A stretch of 38,678 bases of DNA, from NCBI GenBank assembly GCA_021323375.2, contig JAJPCT020000006.1, positions 1-38,678 on the forward strand. Direction: 5' to 3'. The notes beneath the pieces are model-generated. The model was not told where the DNA came from. It was given only the letters and a program-made list of their open reading frames with translations, and did no database searches. The position numbers and the translations under genes were made by a program. Below, one piece after another: positions 1-7,164 of this stretch; position 1 is the first letter of the stretch; each line of letters begins with the position of its first letter. The stretch comes from Candidatus Wolframiiraptor gerlachensis. GTDB taxonomy: Archaea; Thermoproteota; Nitrososphaeria_A; Caldarchaeales; Wolframiiraptoraceae.

Positions 1-2
1 AA

Positions 3-104
3 ATCCTGATAAAAATTAGGGGTAGGGCTACAGAGAAAGATGTTGTATACCTAATATTCACTTTTCAAGCAATAATAGGCTTATTAGGATTATGGGTTTT
101 GTGA
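3..104 (+). CDS. possible C-terminal end of a membrane protein (partial)
   Basis: An open frame enters from the left edge and stops with TGA at 102-104. Its 33 residues end in a hydrophobic run (YLIFTFQAIIGLLGLWVL) that could be a last transmembrane segment. There is no family signature, and the stretch is short and AT-rich, so this may be chance. The following bases to about 165 hold no feature I can support. Confidence 0.22.
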   Translation: MLIKIRGRATEKDVVYLIFTFQAIIGLLGLWVL

Positions 105-165
105 GAAAAAACTTATTTTTTAACAAATCCACTATAGTCGATCCTCGGCAGGTTAAAAAAGTTAC

Positions 166-209
166 GATTCTTTAAAAATTAAGAATCTTAAAATTTTAAT
201 ATTCTTAAG
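166..209. promoter_or_regulatory. AT-rich interleaved inverted repeats and probable promoter of the 230 gene
   Basis: GATTCTT at 166-172 is mirrored by AAGAATC at 181-187 with an 8-base spacer, and AAGAAT at 181-186 is mirrored again by ATTCTT at 201-206 around a central TTAAAATTTTAA. The middle arm can therefore pair with either neighbour. The AT-rich core lies about 30 bases before the ATG at 230, the usual distance for an archaeal TATA box and a leaderless start. The layout suggests an operator overlapping the promoter; the regulator is unknown, though two small ribbon-helix-helix-like proteins are encoded nearby. Confidence 0.45.
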
Positions 210-229
210 ACCCTCATAATAGCGAGAAA

Positions 230-583
230 ATGAGGCGCGGAAACTCCCCCTTAAAGCCAGCCTATGAGAATGCCACGGTGATGGAAGCTGAGAGGCTTGT
301 CGAGATAAAGGCCAAGGTTCCAGAGAGGGTCGCGAAGTTCATAGGCTATGCCTCTAGGCGGCTCCACATCCCAGAAGAGGAACTGTATGCGAGGCTTATC
401 GGGGACGCCTTAAGCGCTTTGGAGAGTTACATGAGCCATCCTGAGGGCTGGACTCGCTTTGTTGGCCTGAGCCTTGAGCCGGTCTTGTGTTATGCTCTCG
501 CGAGCCTAGCCGAGTCGTTTGTGGGAAGCTATAGTAGCCAAAACTTCAGACGCATGCTAGAGGCAGAGGAAGTGGATGCCTAA
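230..583 (+). CDS. small protein with RHH-like N-terminal region
   Basis: I do not recognise this 117-residue protein. After about 20 unstructured residues it has a short strand-helix pattern (MEAERLVEIKAKVPERVAKFI, around 18-38) that resembles a ribbon-helix-helix DNA-binding domain, followed by a helical region with LIGDALSALESYM. A second possible start is ATG 281, which would begin exactly at the RHH-like part. An AT-rich promoter with inverted repeats lies just upstream. The neighbours (zinc-finger and RHH-like proteins) are typical of archaeal viruses, plasmids and islands. Possible role: small DNA-binding regulator of the accessory block; this is inference. Confidence 0.5.
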   Translation: MRRGNSPLKPAYENATVMEAERLVEIKAKVPERVAKFIGYASRRLHIPEEELYARLIGDALSALESYMSHPEGWTRFVGLSLEPVLCYALASLAESFVGSYSSQNFRRMLEAEEVDA

Positions 584-644
584 CGTATGCGCTTCTTCCC
601 TCCTCCCTTTTTTTCTGCATACCTAAGAAGGTGATGATGCACAC

Positions 645-1031
645 ATGGCTGCCGGAGGCCCGCATACGCTAGCCTCAGAGGCTGGGGATGGGATTGCATA
701 TATGCATAAGCGGAGGAGCTTCACATGCAGGTATTGTGGAGAGAGCTTTGGTAGCATGGCCAGCCTCGCGGCGCATATCTCCTGGCGCCACAGCCAGAAG
801 CGCCAGAAAAGCCGTGAAGAGCGGATCATAGAGCTGTTGGAGGAGCTTTTGGCAGAGGTCAAGGCTCTCAGGCAGGATCTCAAAAGCCTGAAGCTTGTCG
901 AGTATACGAGGAGGACCGAGGAAAAAGTCAGGGAGATCAGGCAAGAGAGGCCTCCTGATAAAAAGCTCCCAAGCTTTCTTATAGGCAATCCATGGCTTGA
1001 CATCTTATCAAGGAGGGCTGAATCAGACTAG
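645..1031 (+). CDS. C2H2 zinc-finger protein with coiled-coil tail
   Basis: The 128-residue product has one classical zinc finger: C28-x2-C31-x12-H44-x4-H49, with the hydrophobic spacing of a eukaryote-like C2H2 finger (FTCRYCGESF...LAAHISWRH). Residues about 52-105 are strongly charged and helical (IIELLEELLAEVKALRQDLKSL), most likely a coiled coil that dimerises it. Single-finger C2H2 proteins of this size are frequent in crenarchaeal viruses and conjugative plasmids, where they act as DNA-binding regulators. The start at 645 could also be the ATG at 702, just before the finger. It is followed by the palindrome-rich region and a convergent gene. Confidence 0.68.
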   Translation: MAAGGPHTLASEAGDGIAYMHKRRSFTCRYCGESFGSMASLAAHISWRHSQKRQKSREERIIELLEELLAEVKALRQDLKSLKLVEYTRRTEEKVREIRQERPPDKKLPSFLIGNPWLDILSRRAESD

Positions 1032-1269
1032 ATAATGAACAAGTAGGCGCCTCGATGAACAAAGATGTTCATCCGTTAGCGTCCGCGGACGCTAACGATT
1101 TAAAAAGGAAAGGTATTTTCGCCTTCTCTCCCTAGTTCTAATTCCTCTTTTAATGTGGTTGAAGAGCAATTCAACCGCATCCTTAAATATCTTGGAGATA
1201 TTTACCGGCAAATACCTCGCCCATCAGATATATATCTGGTGTATGTAGCTAAAGGGAGGGGCGCTCTTT
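1032..1269. repeat. palindrome-rich intergenic region between convergent genes
   Basis: This 238-base stretch separates two convergent genes and contains no reading frame I trust. It holds five inverted repeats with exact arms and unrelated sequences: 1054-1073 (GATGAAC, 6-base spacer, GTTCATC), 1074-1097 (24-base perfect palindrome), 1157-1176 (GGTTGAA, 6-base spacer, TTCAACC), 1184-1204 (TAAATATC, 5-base spacer, GATATTTA) and 1225-1238 (CAGATATATATCTG). All are 14-24 bases long. A TATA-like TTTAAAAA follows the second one. Possible roles: replication origin or nick-site region of an integrated element, operators, or hairpins in transcript 3' ends. Confidence 0.7.
1074..1097. repeat. perfect 24-bp palindrome
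   Basis: The half-site CGTTAGCGTCCG is followed at once by its exact reverse complement, with no spacer. It directly abuts the 20-base inverted repeat at 1054-1073, so the two form a continuous 44-base symmetric block about 25 bases after the stop of the zinc-finger gene. It is far more GC-rich than its surroundings. It could be a dimeric protein's binding site, a cruciform or a transcript hairpin. Confidence 0.8.
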
Positions 1270-1653
1270 CTATATAGTTTGGAGCTTCTCGGTCTTCCGC
1301 CACGTGAGGTTTTCTGTTAGCGGCAGCATGCAGGCCGGACACCCGGGGTATCGTATTTCTAGGCCGAGTTTGGGGACCGGCAGGTGGATGTTGAGGATCT
1401 CGGTCCTAAACCTGTTTCCTTGGAATCTGTAGCCGCAGTGTGGGCAGACTTCAGGCTCGAGTATCAGATCCCCTTTCCCTCTTTTCTCGGCCTGCTCCCC
1501 CTCTATGATAACCCCCCCCTTTTTCTCATTAAGCTCCTTCTCAGCCAGCTCTCTCAGGAGCCTGTTGAAACTCCTCGCGCCCCTCCGGTCTCTAAGCTCT
1601 CTTAGGAGGTCATAGGTCTCGGGCGAGACCCTAATCGTGACCACCATCCCCAT
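1270..1653 (-). CDS. RHH domain fused to a zinc ribbon
   Basis: The 127-residue protein starts with a ribbon-helix-helix-like segment (VTIRVSPETYDLLRELRDRRG, about 5-25, then a second helix to about 40), as in VapB-type antitoxins and archaeal RHH repressors. Its C-terminal half carries CPHCGYRF and CPACMLPL (about residues 70-110), two CxxC pairs forming a probable zinc ribbon. It overlaps the end of the upstream gene at 1631-1653 by 23 bases, so the two are likely co-transcribed from the promoter near 1863-1872. The combination suggests a DNA-binding regulator; the target is unknown. No toxin gene is adjacent, so antitoxin function is not supported. Confidence 0.6.
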   Translation of the reverse strand: MGMVVTIRVSPETYDLLRELRDRRGARSFNRLLRELAEKELNEKKGGVIIEGEQAEKRGKGDLILEPEVCPHCGYRFQGNRFRTEILNIHLPVPKLGLEIRYPGCPACMLPLTENLTWRKTEKLQTI

Positions 1654-1840
1654 TCACCTCTAATCTCACCTGACCATACTCGGCCTCAATCACCTTCGGG
1701 GCCGGGATTATCTCGACCCCGTTTTCAGGCCTCTCCCCTAGGAGCCTGAGGATGGCTTCTGAGAAGTCGTCTAGGCTGTTCCTATCCATCCACGCGCAGA
1801 GCTTGATCAAGGCCTTCTCAGAGATCCGGATAAGCGGCAT
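1631..1840 (-). CDS. small RHH-like protein
   Basis: The 69-residue product begins MPLIRISEKALIKLCAWMDRN, a strand followed by two amphipathic helices (DDFSEAILRLLGE), which is the outline of a ribbon-helix-helix or CopG-like dimer. The remainder is rich in acidic and aliphatic residues. The ATG at 1840 lies about 20 bases after the TTAAAGCCAAG box (1860-1870 on this strand), so the message is probably leaderless. It is the first gene of a two-gene operon with the RHH/zinc-ribbon gene. The family assignment is by pattern only. Confidence 0.5.
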   Translation of the reverse strand: MPLIRISEKALIKLCAWMDRNSLDDFSEAILRLLGERPENGVEIIPAPKVIEAEYGQVRLEVNGDGGHD

Positions 1841-1848
1841 CGTTAGAA

Positions 1849-1896
1849 ATGCATACGTGCTTGGCTTTAAGATGCATGCGTGTATCCCCTTTAAAG
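1849..1896. promoter_or_regulatory. divergent promoter with repeated ATGCATRCGTG sites
   Basis: This spacer separates the divergent genes starting at 1840 (minus) and 1923 (plus). A TATA-like TTAAAGCC box faces each gene: 1863-1870 on the minus strand and 1889-1896 on the plus strand, each at a leaderless-type distance from its ATG. Between and beside them are two near-identical 11-mers, ATGCATACGTG at 1849-1859 and ATGCATGCGTG at 1872-1882, set 23 bases apart, that is about two helical turns. They are good candidates for binding sites of one of the RHH proteins encoded here. Confidence 0.55.
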
Positions 1897-1922
1897 CCTA
1901 GCTCTCCAAGGTTATTTTACTG

Positions 1923-2120
1923 ATGCTGGTGAGGGTTCTCGCGAGAATCCCAGAGGCTTTTAGGGGCCAGAATGTGACGCGCGCTAAGCTCGCCTTCTGG
2001 GATTCAAGCATCTCCGCCTTCGCGCGATCCATTAAGCATCTTGATGGCGAGGAGGTTGAGCTGGAGTTCGAGATATCGGATATGAAGATTGAGCTCGCTC
2101 ACTGTTGGGATGAGGTCTGA
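1923..2120 (+). CDS. hypothetical small protein
   Basis: I do not recognise this 65-residue protein. It is predicted mostly beta with acidic stretches (GEEVELEFEISDMKIELAH) and has no cysteine motif or membrane segment. Support for it being a gene comes from the TTTAAAGCC promoter box about 30 bases before the ATG, shared with two other genes of the block, and from an overlapping downstream reading frame at 2110. It may be a small partner of the regulators around it. Confidence 0.42.
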   Translation: MLVRVLARIPEAFRGQNVTRAKLAFWDSSISAFARSIKHLDGEEVELEFEISDMKIELAHCWDEV

Positions 2121-2211
2121 CATCTTTCTCGCTGTTGATGAGAAGGGGGAGGGTTATGCGATCAGGAAATGGATGGCGGCAACCCCGATAAAAGCGGAGA
2201 CGCTCAGGTGA
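2110..2211 (+). CDS. possible 33-residue ORF overlapping the 1923 gene
   Basis: The ATG at 2110 lies inside the last codons of the upstream gene (11-base overlap), a typical archaeal translational coupling. It encodes 33 residues beginning MRSDIFLAVDEKGEGYAIRK, with no family signature. It could instead be the frameshifted tail of the upstream gene, because the two together would make a protein of about 98 residues. Confidence 0.25.
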   Translation: MRSDIFLAVDEKGEGYAIRKWMAATPIKAETLR

Positions 2212-2239
2212 TGAGCCTTCGCCTTGCTGAGCCTGAGGG

Positions 2240-3508
2240 CTATGATGAGCCTCCTTCTAGCTGATCTAGCTCCTCCTCAAGCTTTCTGATATGCCTCTTC
2301 ATCACCAGGTAGGTTATTAGGGCGAAGATTAAGGCCGTGGCCGCCATTATCCACGTCCACATCTTGAACCAATTAGCATTACGCTGATACATCGCGAGGT
2401 AGTCGAGGCATACGCTATAATTCGCGTTCAAGCTATTATATTCATTGACCAGTCTCCTTATCGTTTGGTTGCATTTCTCGCCCAGCTCCAAGCCCAGAGA
2501 CACGCAATAGGACAAGTTCGCCCTCAGCATCTCATTCTCCTCTTGGAGGCGGCTTATGATTATGTCCGCTGTCTGGAGCTGGCCCCATAGGTCCGCGGCC
2601 TGCTCCTCTAGGGCCGCGCTCATGACCCGGAGATCCTCGTTCTCCTGCCTGAGCCTCCGGTTCTCGTCATTAAGGTATGTGATGACATCGCTCGCATTTC
2701 TTAGATGATCCCAGAGCTTATCCATTTCAGCCTCGACCGACTTGACCCGATGTCGAAGCTCCTCATTCTCCCTCCTGAGCTGCCGTAGCTCGGCATCATA
2801 TGGAATGACCATCTTATATTCTAGGCCATCGGGTAGGGCTATTATCTCGAAGACCTCGCGGAAACTGTGGTTAAAGAATATCTCATGGATGGCGTAGAGG
2901 TCGAGGGTCGATGGATACGTTTTCTCGTTCTCCGCGGCGCCGCGCATAAGCTCAAACTTCCCATCGCCAGTGCGATCTTGGAATGCGTGTCCAAGGCCTA
3001 ATGCATGTCCAAGCTCGTGGAAGATCACTCCCCAAACCCACTCCGCTGATCCCCTATCGAATAGATTGCAGGCCACGTAGATTTGGGACTGGTAGGGGGT
3101 CCAAGCGCCCGTGAAGTTCGTATATGCTATGACCCCTTCCTGCCTGATGACCCTGAAAGTTATATCGGCCTCGCTATGATCGGAGACGTTTACAAACCAT
3201 ATTTCTAGGAGCCTGTGGAATTCCGGATGCTCATCGACAAACCGGAAGACCACTTTGCGGAACGACCTTAAAACATCGTAGAACATTGATGCAAACTCCT
3301 TTTGATATTGGCAGGTGAACTCTTCTCCATGATCCGCGTCTAGGGCGGTTGGATAAACATAGACCTTCAAGGGGAGTGCATTTGACGGCGGGGGAGTGAT
3401 ATATATTCGTGGTGATGTCGCGGAGGCGTGGACATAGCTAAAACTAGAAAAGAGCGCTAAAGCTAGCATTAACGTCAGAGTGAGAAGCTTTGAAACCGCG
3501 CTGCTCAA
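2240..3508 (-). CDS. membrane-anchored metzincin-type zinc protease with coiled-coil stalk
   Basis: The 422-residue protein has an N-terminal signal peptide (LLTLTLMLALALFSSFSYVHA), then a protease domain with the metzincin zinc motif H164-E165-x2-H168-x2-G171-x2-H174 (FHELGHALGLGH) and a possible Met-turn at FELMRG near 188. Residues about 240-340 form a long coiled coil made of two related blocks of roughly 45 residues. A single transmembrane helix follows (about 380-402) and a short charged cytoplasmic tail. The catalytic domain would thus stand outside the cell on a stalk. Its start overlaps the stop of the preceding surface-protein gene by four bases (ATGA), so the two are one operon. 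It is not an archaemetzincin, which has extra cysteines. Matrixin-like is the closest description; the substrate is unknown. Confidence 0.75.
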   Translation of the reverse strand: MSSAVSKLLTLTLMLALALFSSFSYVHASATSPRIYITPPPSNALPLKVYVYPTALDADHGEEFTCQYQKEFASMFYDVLRSFRKVVFRFVDEHPEFHRLLEIWFVNVSDHSEADITFRVIRQEGVIAYTNFTGAWTPYQSQIYVACNLFDRGSAEWVWGVIFHELGHALGLGHAFQDRTGDGKFELMRGAAENEKTYPSTLDLYAIHEIFFNHSFREVFEIIALPDGLEYKMVIPYDAELRQLRRENEELRHRVKSVEAEMDKLWDHLRNASDVITYLNDENRRLRQENEDLRVMSAALEEQAADLWGQLQTADIIISRLQEENEMLRANLSYCVSLGLELGEKCNQTIRRLVNEYNSLNANYSVCLDYLAMYQRNANWFKMWTWIMAATALIFALITYLVMKRHIRKLEEELDQLEGGSS

Positions 3509-4950
3509 GGTCGTTCACCGGCTATGAAGACGAACTGGCTATATGGATAGTATATGATTACTGGTGACATCAGGAGGTATCGTCCTGCATAATAGCCTCC
3601 CCCATAGCCTCCTCCGCCTCCTCCACCATATTTTTCGACATACTTTGTTACCGTCACAGTTCTAGTGACGGTCGTCACAACAGGATAAGGCTCAGGAACC
3701 TTGACTGTCTCTTTTATGGTCGTCTTGACTGTCGTGGTCGTTACCTCCCATCTGGTTTCGACCTTTGTTAGGGTTTGGGTTTTGTATCTCGTGGTTGTCT
3801 GGGTTATTGTCTGGGTTGTCGGCTGGGTTACGATGGACGTGACGGTCTGGGTTTTGGTGTAGGTTGTCCCGGGCTCCGTGACCGCGTATGTGGTGGTGTA
3901 GGTTATGGTTTGGCCGGGCAGGATTATCAGCTCCGTCTCCGTGACCTTGGTGGTGTATGGGACGGTCACCGTGATCGTCCTTGTCTCCACGACCGGCGTC
4001 ATGCCCTCCATGCCGGACTCAGATGCCACCATGACCTCTGCTAGCGGCGCCACCGTGACATCTTTCTCGACTATCATCTCGAAGTCGCCGGTCTCCTTGA
4101 ACTCGAAGCTGAAGCAGCCGAGCTTTGCGTCCTTAAGCTCCCTTACCACGGGCTCCTCGTCCCCCTCGAACTTGACCACGCCTTGGTAGTCGGCGTAGAA
4201 GCATATCTCCCGCTCCTTTGTCTTCGGAGGCTCATTCGGGATCTGTAATCCCCCAGTGGGCCTCTCTCCGGCGAGGATCTTCCTCGCAAGTTCTTTCTCC
4301 CCGAGGGCCATTAAGTGGAAGACCTTCCCGGGGACTGACAGCTTCTCGAACTCCATCTTCTCCGGCGGGACGCCTTTCCCGGCCCTCTCAAGGGCCTTCT
4401 CGTGGATCACCTCGCCGTCAACGCTCACCTTGACCTTCACGTTGAAGCTGTATTCCTCCGGGATGCCTTGGTATGTCTTGACCCTGAGGATCGGCCTTAC
4501 CCATACTTCTCCCTCGAGGCCCCTCTGATGGTCGTAGAGCTTGAGGGCCCTGTAGTCCCCGAGCTTGGGCTTCACGTAGATGCCGGACATACCTATGAAG
4601 CCGGCCTGAACCCCCGAGAACTTCTGCGTGAAGATGAATGATTCGCCGCTCGTGGAGGTGTAGCCGATCTCGGCCTCGAGTCCGACCGATTCAACCTCAC
4701 CGGAGAGGGCCTTGCCGAGGTTGCTGAAGGCCTTGACTACTGGTGCTAGGGGACCCCAGTCCCTCTCGATCACCAGCTCCTCGGCGGGCTTGATGCCCGG
4801 GACGCTTATCCGCGGCTGCGGCCTCGTCACCGTTATGATCGGCTGGATGGCCATGGTCAGCCCGATCATCAATAGCAGGATTATGCCTAGCGCGAGGATG
4901 AGCCTGTGGCCCTCACGCCGCCTAACCCCGTAACCAGCCTTTCCCTTCAT
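3505..4950 (-). CDS. membrane-anchored surface protein with Thr-rich stalk and Gly-rich tip
   Basis: About 481 residues. A basic N-terminus is followed by one hydrophobic helix (LILALGIILLLMIGLTMAI), then a beta-rich domain to about residue 300. Residues about 310-440 are a low-complexity Thr/Val stalk (runs such as TITVTVPYTTKVTETE and TQTITQTTTRYKTQ), probably heavily O-glycosylated, ending in GGGGGGGYGGGYY and a hydrophobic tail. This layout is that of an S-layer-like, pilus-like or virion surface protein; I see no named family. ATG 4950 is preferred over ATG 4965 because the promoter box at 4971-4981 then sits 20 bases before it, as in the 1840 gene. It heads the operon with the protease. 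Confidence 0.6.
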   Translation of the reverse strand: MKGKAGYGVRRREGHRLILALGIILLLMIGLTMAIQPIITVTRPQPRISVPGIKPAEELVIERDWGPLAPVVKAFSNLGKALSGEVESVGLEAEIGYTSTSGESFIFTQKFSGVQAGFIGMSGIYVKPKLGDYRALKLYDHQRGLEGEVWVRPILRVKTYQGIPEEYSFNVKVKVSVDGEVIHEKALERAGKGVPPEKMEFEKLSVPGKVFHLMALGEKELARKILAGERPTGGLQIPNEPPKTKEREICFYADYQGVVKFEGDEEPVVRELKDAKLGCFSFEFKETGDFEMIVEKDVTVAPLAEVMVASESGMEGMTPVVETRTITVTVPYTTKVTETELIILPGQTITYTTTYAVTEPGTTYTKTQTVTSIVTQPTTQTITQTTTRYKTQTLTKVETRWEVTTTTVKTTIKETVKVPEPYPVVTTVTRTVTVTKYVEKYGGGGGGGYGGGYYAGRYLLMSPVIIYYPYSQFVFIAGERP

Positions 4951-4970
4951 CAATAAACACGGCATAGCTA

Positions 4971-4985
4971 CTTGGCTTTAAAACC
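4971..4985 (-). promoter_or_regulatory. promoter of the surface-protein/protease operon
   Basis: Read on the minus strand this is GGTTTTAAAGCCAAG, a BRE/TATA-like box. The 11-mer TTAAAGCCAAG is identical to the one at 1860-1870 that precedes the 1840 gene, with nearly the same distance to the ATG (20 versus 19 bases). The rest of the spacer up to the thiolase gene at 5181 shows nothing I can name. Confidence 0.55.
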
Positions 4986-5180
4986 GATTCTCTTCGCCAC
5001 GATCGCGGATGCCTCACTCCTCGTAATGTTGTTGTCGGCTATTTGCATGAAAAATAAACTTTGGCAAAAATGAAGATCTATAACGCAATGGACTTCTAGC
5101 CAGTTTCTTCCCCCCTACTCCTCGGCGCATGTTTCCCTCAATTCATCAATTCCACGCGTGTCCTTTTTTTATCTCTACAT

Positions 5181-6359
5181 CTACCAGGGCTTCTCCAAGG
5201 ATAGTATTGTGATGTAGGCGAAGTGTCCTGTCCCTCCAACATTATGTACTAGGGCTTGGCCATGTTTTATTGTTGCTTGCCTTCCTCGGTCTACTTCTTG
5301 TCGAAGCTGCTTAACGGCCTCATAGATCATTGCTAGGCCTGAGGCGGCTATTGGGTGTCCCTTTGCCTTAAGCCCTCCATCGGTGTTGACTGGGATTAGG
5401 CCTCCTATGTATGTCTGCTCCTCCCTCGCGAGCAGGTATCCCTCTCCCCTTTTAGCGAACCCGAGATCCTCGTAGGCGATTATCTCCGCTATCGTGAAGC
5501 AGTCGTGGATGAGGGCGAGGTCGAGGGACTTCACGGGATCCTCTATCCCGGCCTTCCTGTATGCCTGCTTAGCCGCTTCAACCACGCTCTCTATCGAGAG
5601 GAGGTCTCTTCTCATTGTGAGGTTTGCCGGCGCTGTCGCTATCCCCTGAGACTTCACCCAGACTGGCGTATCCGTGAGCCTTGAGGCGATCTTCTCCGAT
5701 GCCACGATGGCCGCGGCGGCGCCATCCGTTATTGGCGAGCAGTCATAGAGCTTGAGAGGCCAGGCCACATACCTAGAATTTAGGACATCCTCGATTGTTA
5801 TCCTCTTCTGGAATTGAGCCTTCGGGTTCATCGAGCCATAATAATGGTTCTTAACCGCGATCTTCGCGAGATCCTCCTCGGTCGCGCCATACTCATCCAT
5901 GTAGGCCCTGGCGAAGAGGGCATAGTATGCGGGGAATGTAAGACCGAGCGTCTCGAATTCCCAGAAGAAGTTTCCTCCCCTGCCAAGGAGCTCTACTATG
6001 GCGGGTGTTGATGCCAGCTCATTCATCCTCTCAGCCCCAACCGCGAGGGCTATATCCGCGTAGCCGGATTCAACGGCCATGCAGGCTGCTGCGAGCGCTG
6101 CGCTCCCGGATGCACAGGCCGCCTCAACCCTCATCCCTCCCCTTGGATTAAGCCCAGCATACTCGCATACTATCGGGAGTGGGAAGAACTCGCCGCTCCA
6201 CCCGCCGACGTTGCCGAAGGCGATGAATCCTATATCCTCTCTGGATACGCCAGCATCTCTCAAAGCCTCATCAACGGCCTTGAAGGCCAGCTCTGGGAGC
6301 TGGTGCTCCAGATCCCTCCCAAACCGCGTCATCCCAACGCCTATTATCGCGACGACCAT
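5181..6359 (-). CDS. thiolase-superfamily acyltransferase (SCP2-thiolase-like)
   Basis: The 392-residue protein opens with VAIIGVGMTRFGRD and has the nucleophilic-cysteine loop VEAACASGSAAL (Cys about 82), a His in HDCFTIAEI near 290, and the GHPIAASG and HNVGGTG motifs near the C-terminus: all parts of the archaeal SCP2/acetyl-CoA acetyltransferase-like branch. The canonical second Cys of biosynthetic thiolases is replaced by the GGTG loop typical of this branch. In many archaea such a protein pairs with a DUF35 OB-fold protein and HMG-CoA synthase for the mevalonate pathway; neither partner is in this window, so its substrate is open. The ATG at 6359 is preferred to the TTG just before it. 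Confidence 0.82.
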   Translation of the reverse strand: MVVAIIGVGMTRFGRDLEHQLPELAFKAVDEALRDAGVSREDIGFIAFGNVGGWSGEFFPLPIVCEYAGLNPRGGMRVEAACASGSAALAAACMAVESGYADIALAVGAERMNELASTPAIVELLGRGGNFFWEFETLGLTFPAYYALFARAYMDEYGATEEDLAKIAVKNHYYGSMNPKAQFQKRITIEDVLNSRYVAWPLKLYDCSPITDGAAAAIVASEKIASRLTDTPVWVKSQGIATAPANLTMRRDLLSIESVVEAAKQAYRKAGIEDPVKSLDLALIHDCFTIAEIIAYEDLGFAKRGEGYLLAREEQTYIGGLIPVNTDGGLKAKGHPIAASGLAMIYEAVKQLRQEVDRGRQATIKHGQALVHNVGGTGHFAYITILSLEKPW

Positions 6360-6463
6360 CAAACTTCACGCATAATGCCTTGCTTTAGACCTTCCGGATG
6401 CCTTCTCAGGACCATGTGGGGAAAGATTTTAGCCGAGGAACGGCGAGCCGAGGATAGGATGGA

Positions 6464-7132
6464 ATGAGCGTTGATGCTGTTGTCTTCGACCTAGATGGAA
6501 CTCTTACGAGCTTCTCTCTCAGGATACTGGATGCGAAAAGGGAGTTTGTTAAGAGGATTAGGGGGATGGGGATAGATCTTGGAGCCCTCGACGAGCGTAA
6601 ACCAGCCGAGATAATCATCACGTATCTCGAGAGGTTTCATGGTATTCCGAGGGAGTATTCTAGGAGGATCTTGGATGAATGTATTGAGCCATATGAGCTT
6701 GAGGCCGCTGAGAGGGCTAAGCTCAGGGGTGATGGGCGCACGGTCTTGGAAATGCTTAGGGGCGCCGGATACAGGCTCGGCCTAGCCTCGAATAATAGCA
6801 GGAAATGTGTTGAGATTATCCTCGCGAGGCTGGGGATTCGCGACTTCTTCGACGTGATCGTCAGTAGGGATGACGCTGTGAGGATGAAGCCCCATGAGGA
6901 GATCATTGTCAAGGCGATTGAGCGCCTGAAAACACTTCCTCGAAGAACCGTATATGTTGGGGACTCGGCTGTGGACGTGATAGCTGGAAGGAGGGCTGGA
7001 GCGCATGTCGTGGCGATAGCTGGGGGAGCAGACCCAAGGGAGAGGCTCCTCGAGAACGGTGCAGACTTTATCATAGACGAGCTCGATGAGCTACTAGAAG
7101 TCTTGGAAGTTATCGAAGAGCGAGCTTTATAA
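6464..7132 (+). CDS. HAD-superfamily phosphatase (phosphoglycolate phosphatase-like)
   Basis: All four HAD motifs are visible in 222 residues: FDLDGTL with nucleophile D9 and D11, the S/T of motif II in ASNNS, the Lys in MKPHEE, and GDSAVDVIAGRRAG for the metal-binding aspartates. A helical cap lies between motifs I and II (about residues 15-85), making it a class C1 enzyme like phosphoglycolate phosphatases and PpaX-like hydrolases. The exact substrate cannot be read from sequence. It is transcribed away from the thiolase and is followed 32 bases later by the PIN gene. Confidence 0.85.
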   Translation: MSVDAVVFDLDGTLTSFSLRILDAKREFVKRIRGMGIDLGALDERKPAEIIITYLERFHGIPREYSRRILDECIEPYELEAAERAKLRGDGRTVLEMLRGAGYRLGLASNNSRKCVEIILARLGIRDFFDVIVSRDDAVRMKPHEEIIVKAIERLKTLPRRTVYVGDSAVDVIAGRRAGAHVVAIAGGADPRERLLENGADFIIDELDELLEVLEVIEERAL

Positions 7133-7164
7133 GAGCCGGACTCAACTAACATAACAGGAGTATC

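Noticed and set aside
1270-1840. VapB-type antitoxin with a toxin partner
   Set aside because: Both adjacent small proteins look like RHH DNA binders and no PIN or other toxin lies next to them.
3775-4528. Several long plus-strand open frames opposite the surface-protein gene
   Set aside because: They are antisense to a clearly coding gene, have compositions set by its Thr/Gly-rich codons, and lack start signals or family patterns.
5814-6375. Plus-strand frames opposite the thiolase gene
   Set aside because: They mirror the conserved thiolase codons and have no independent support.
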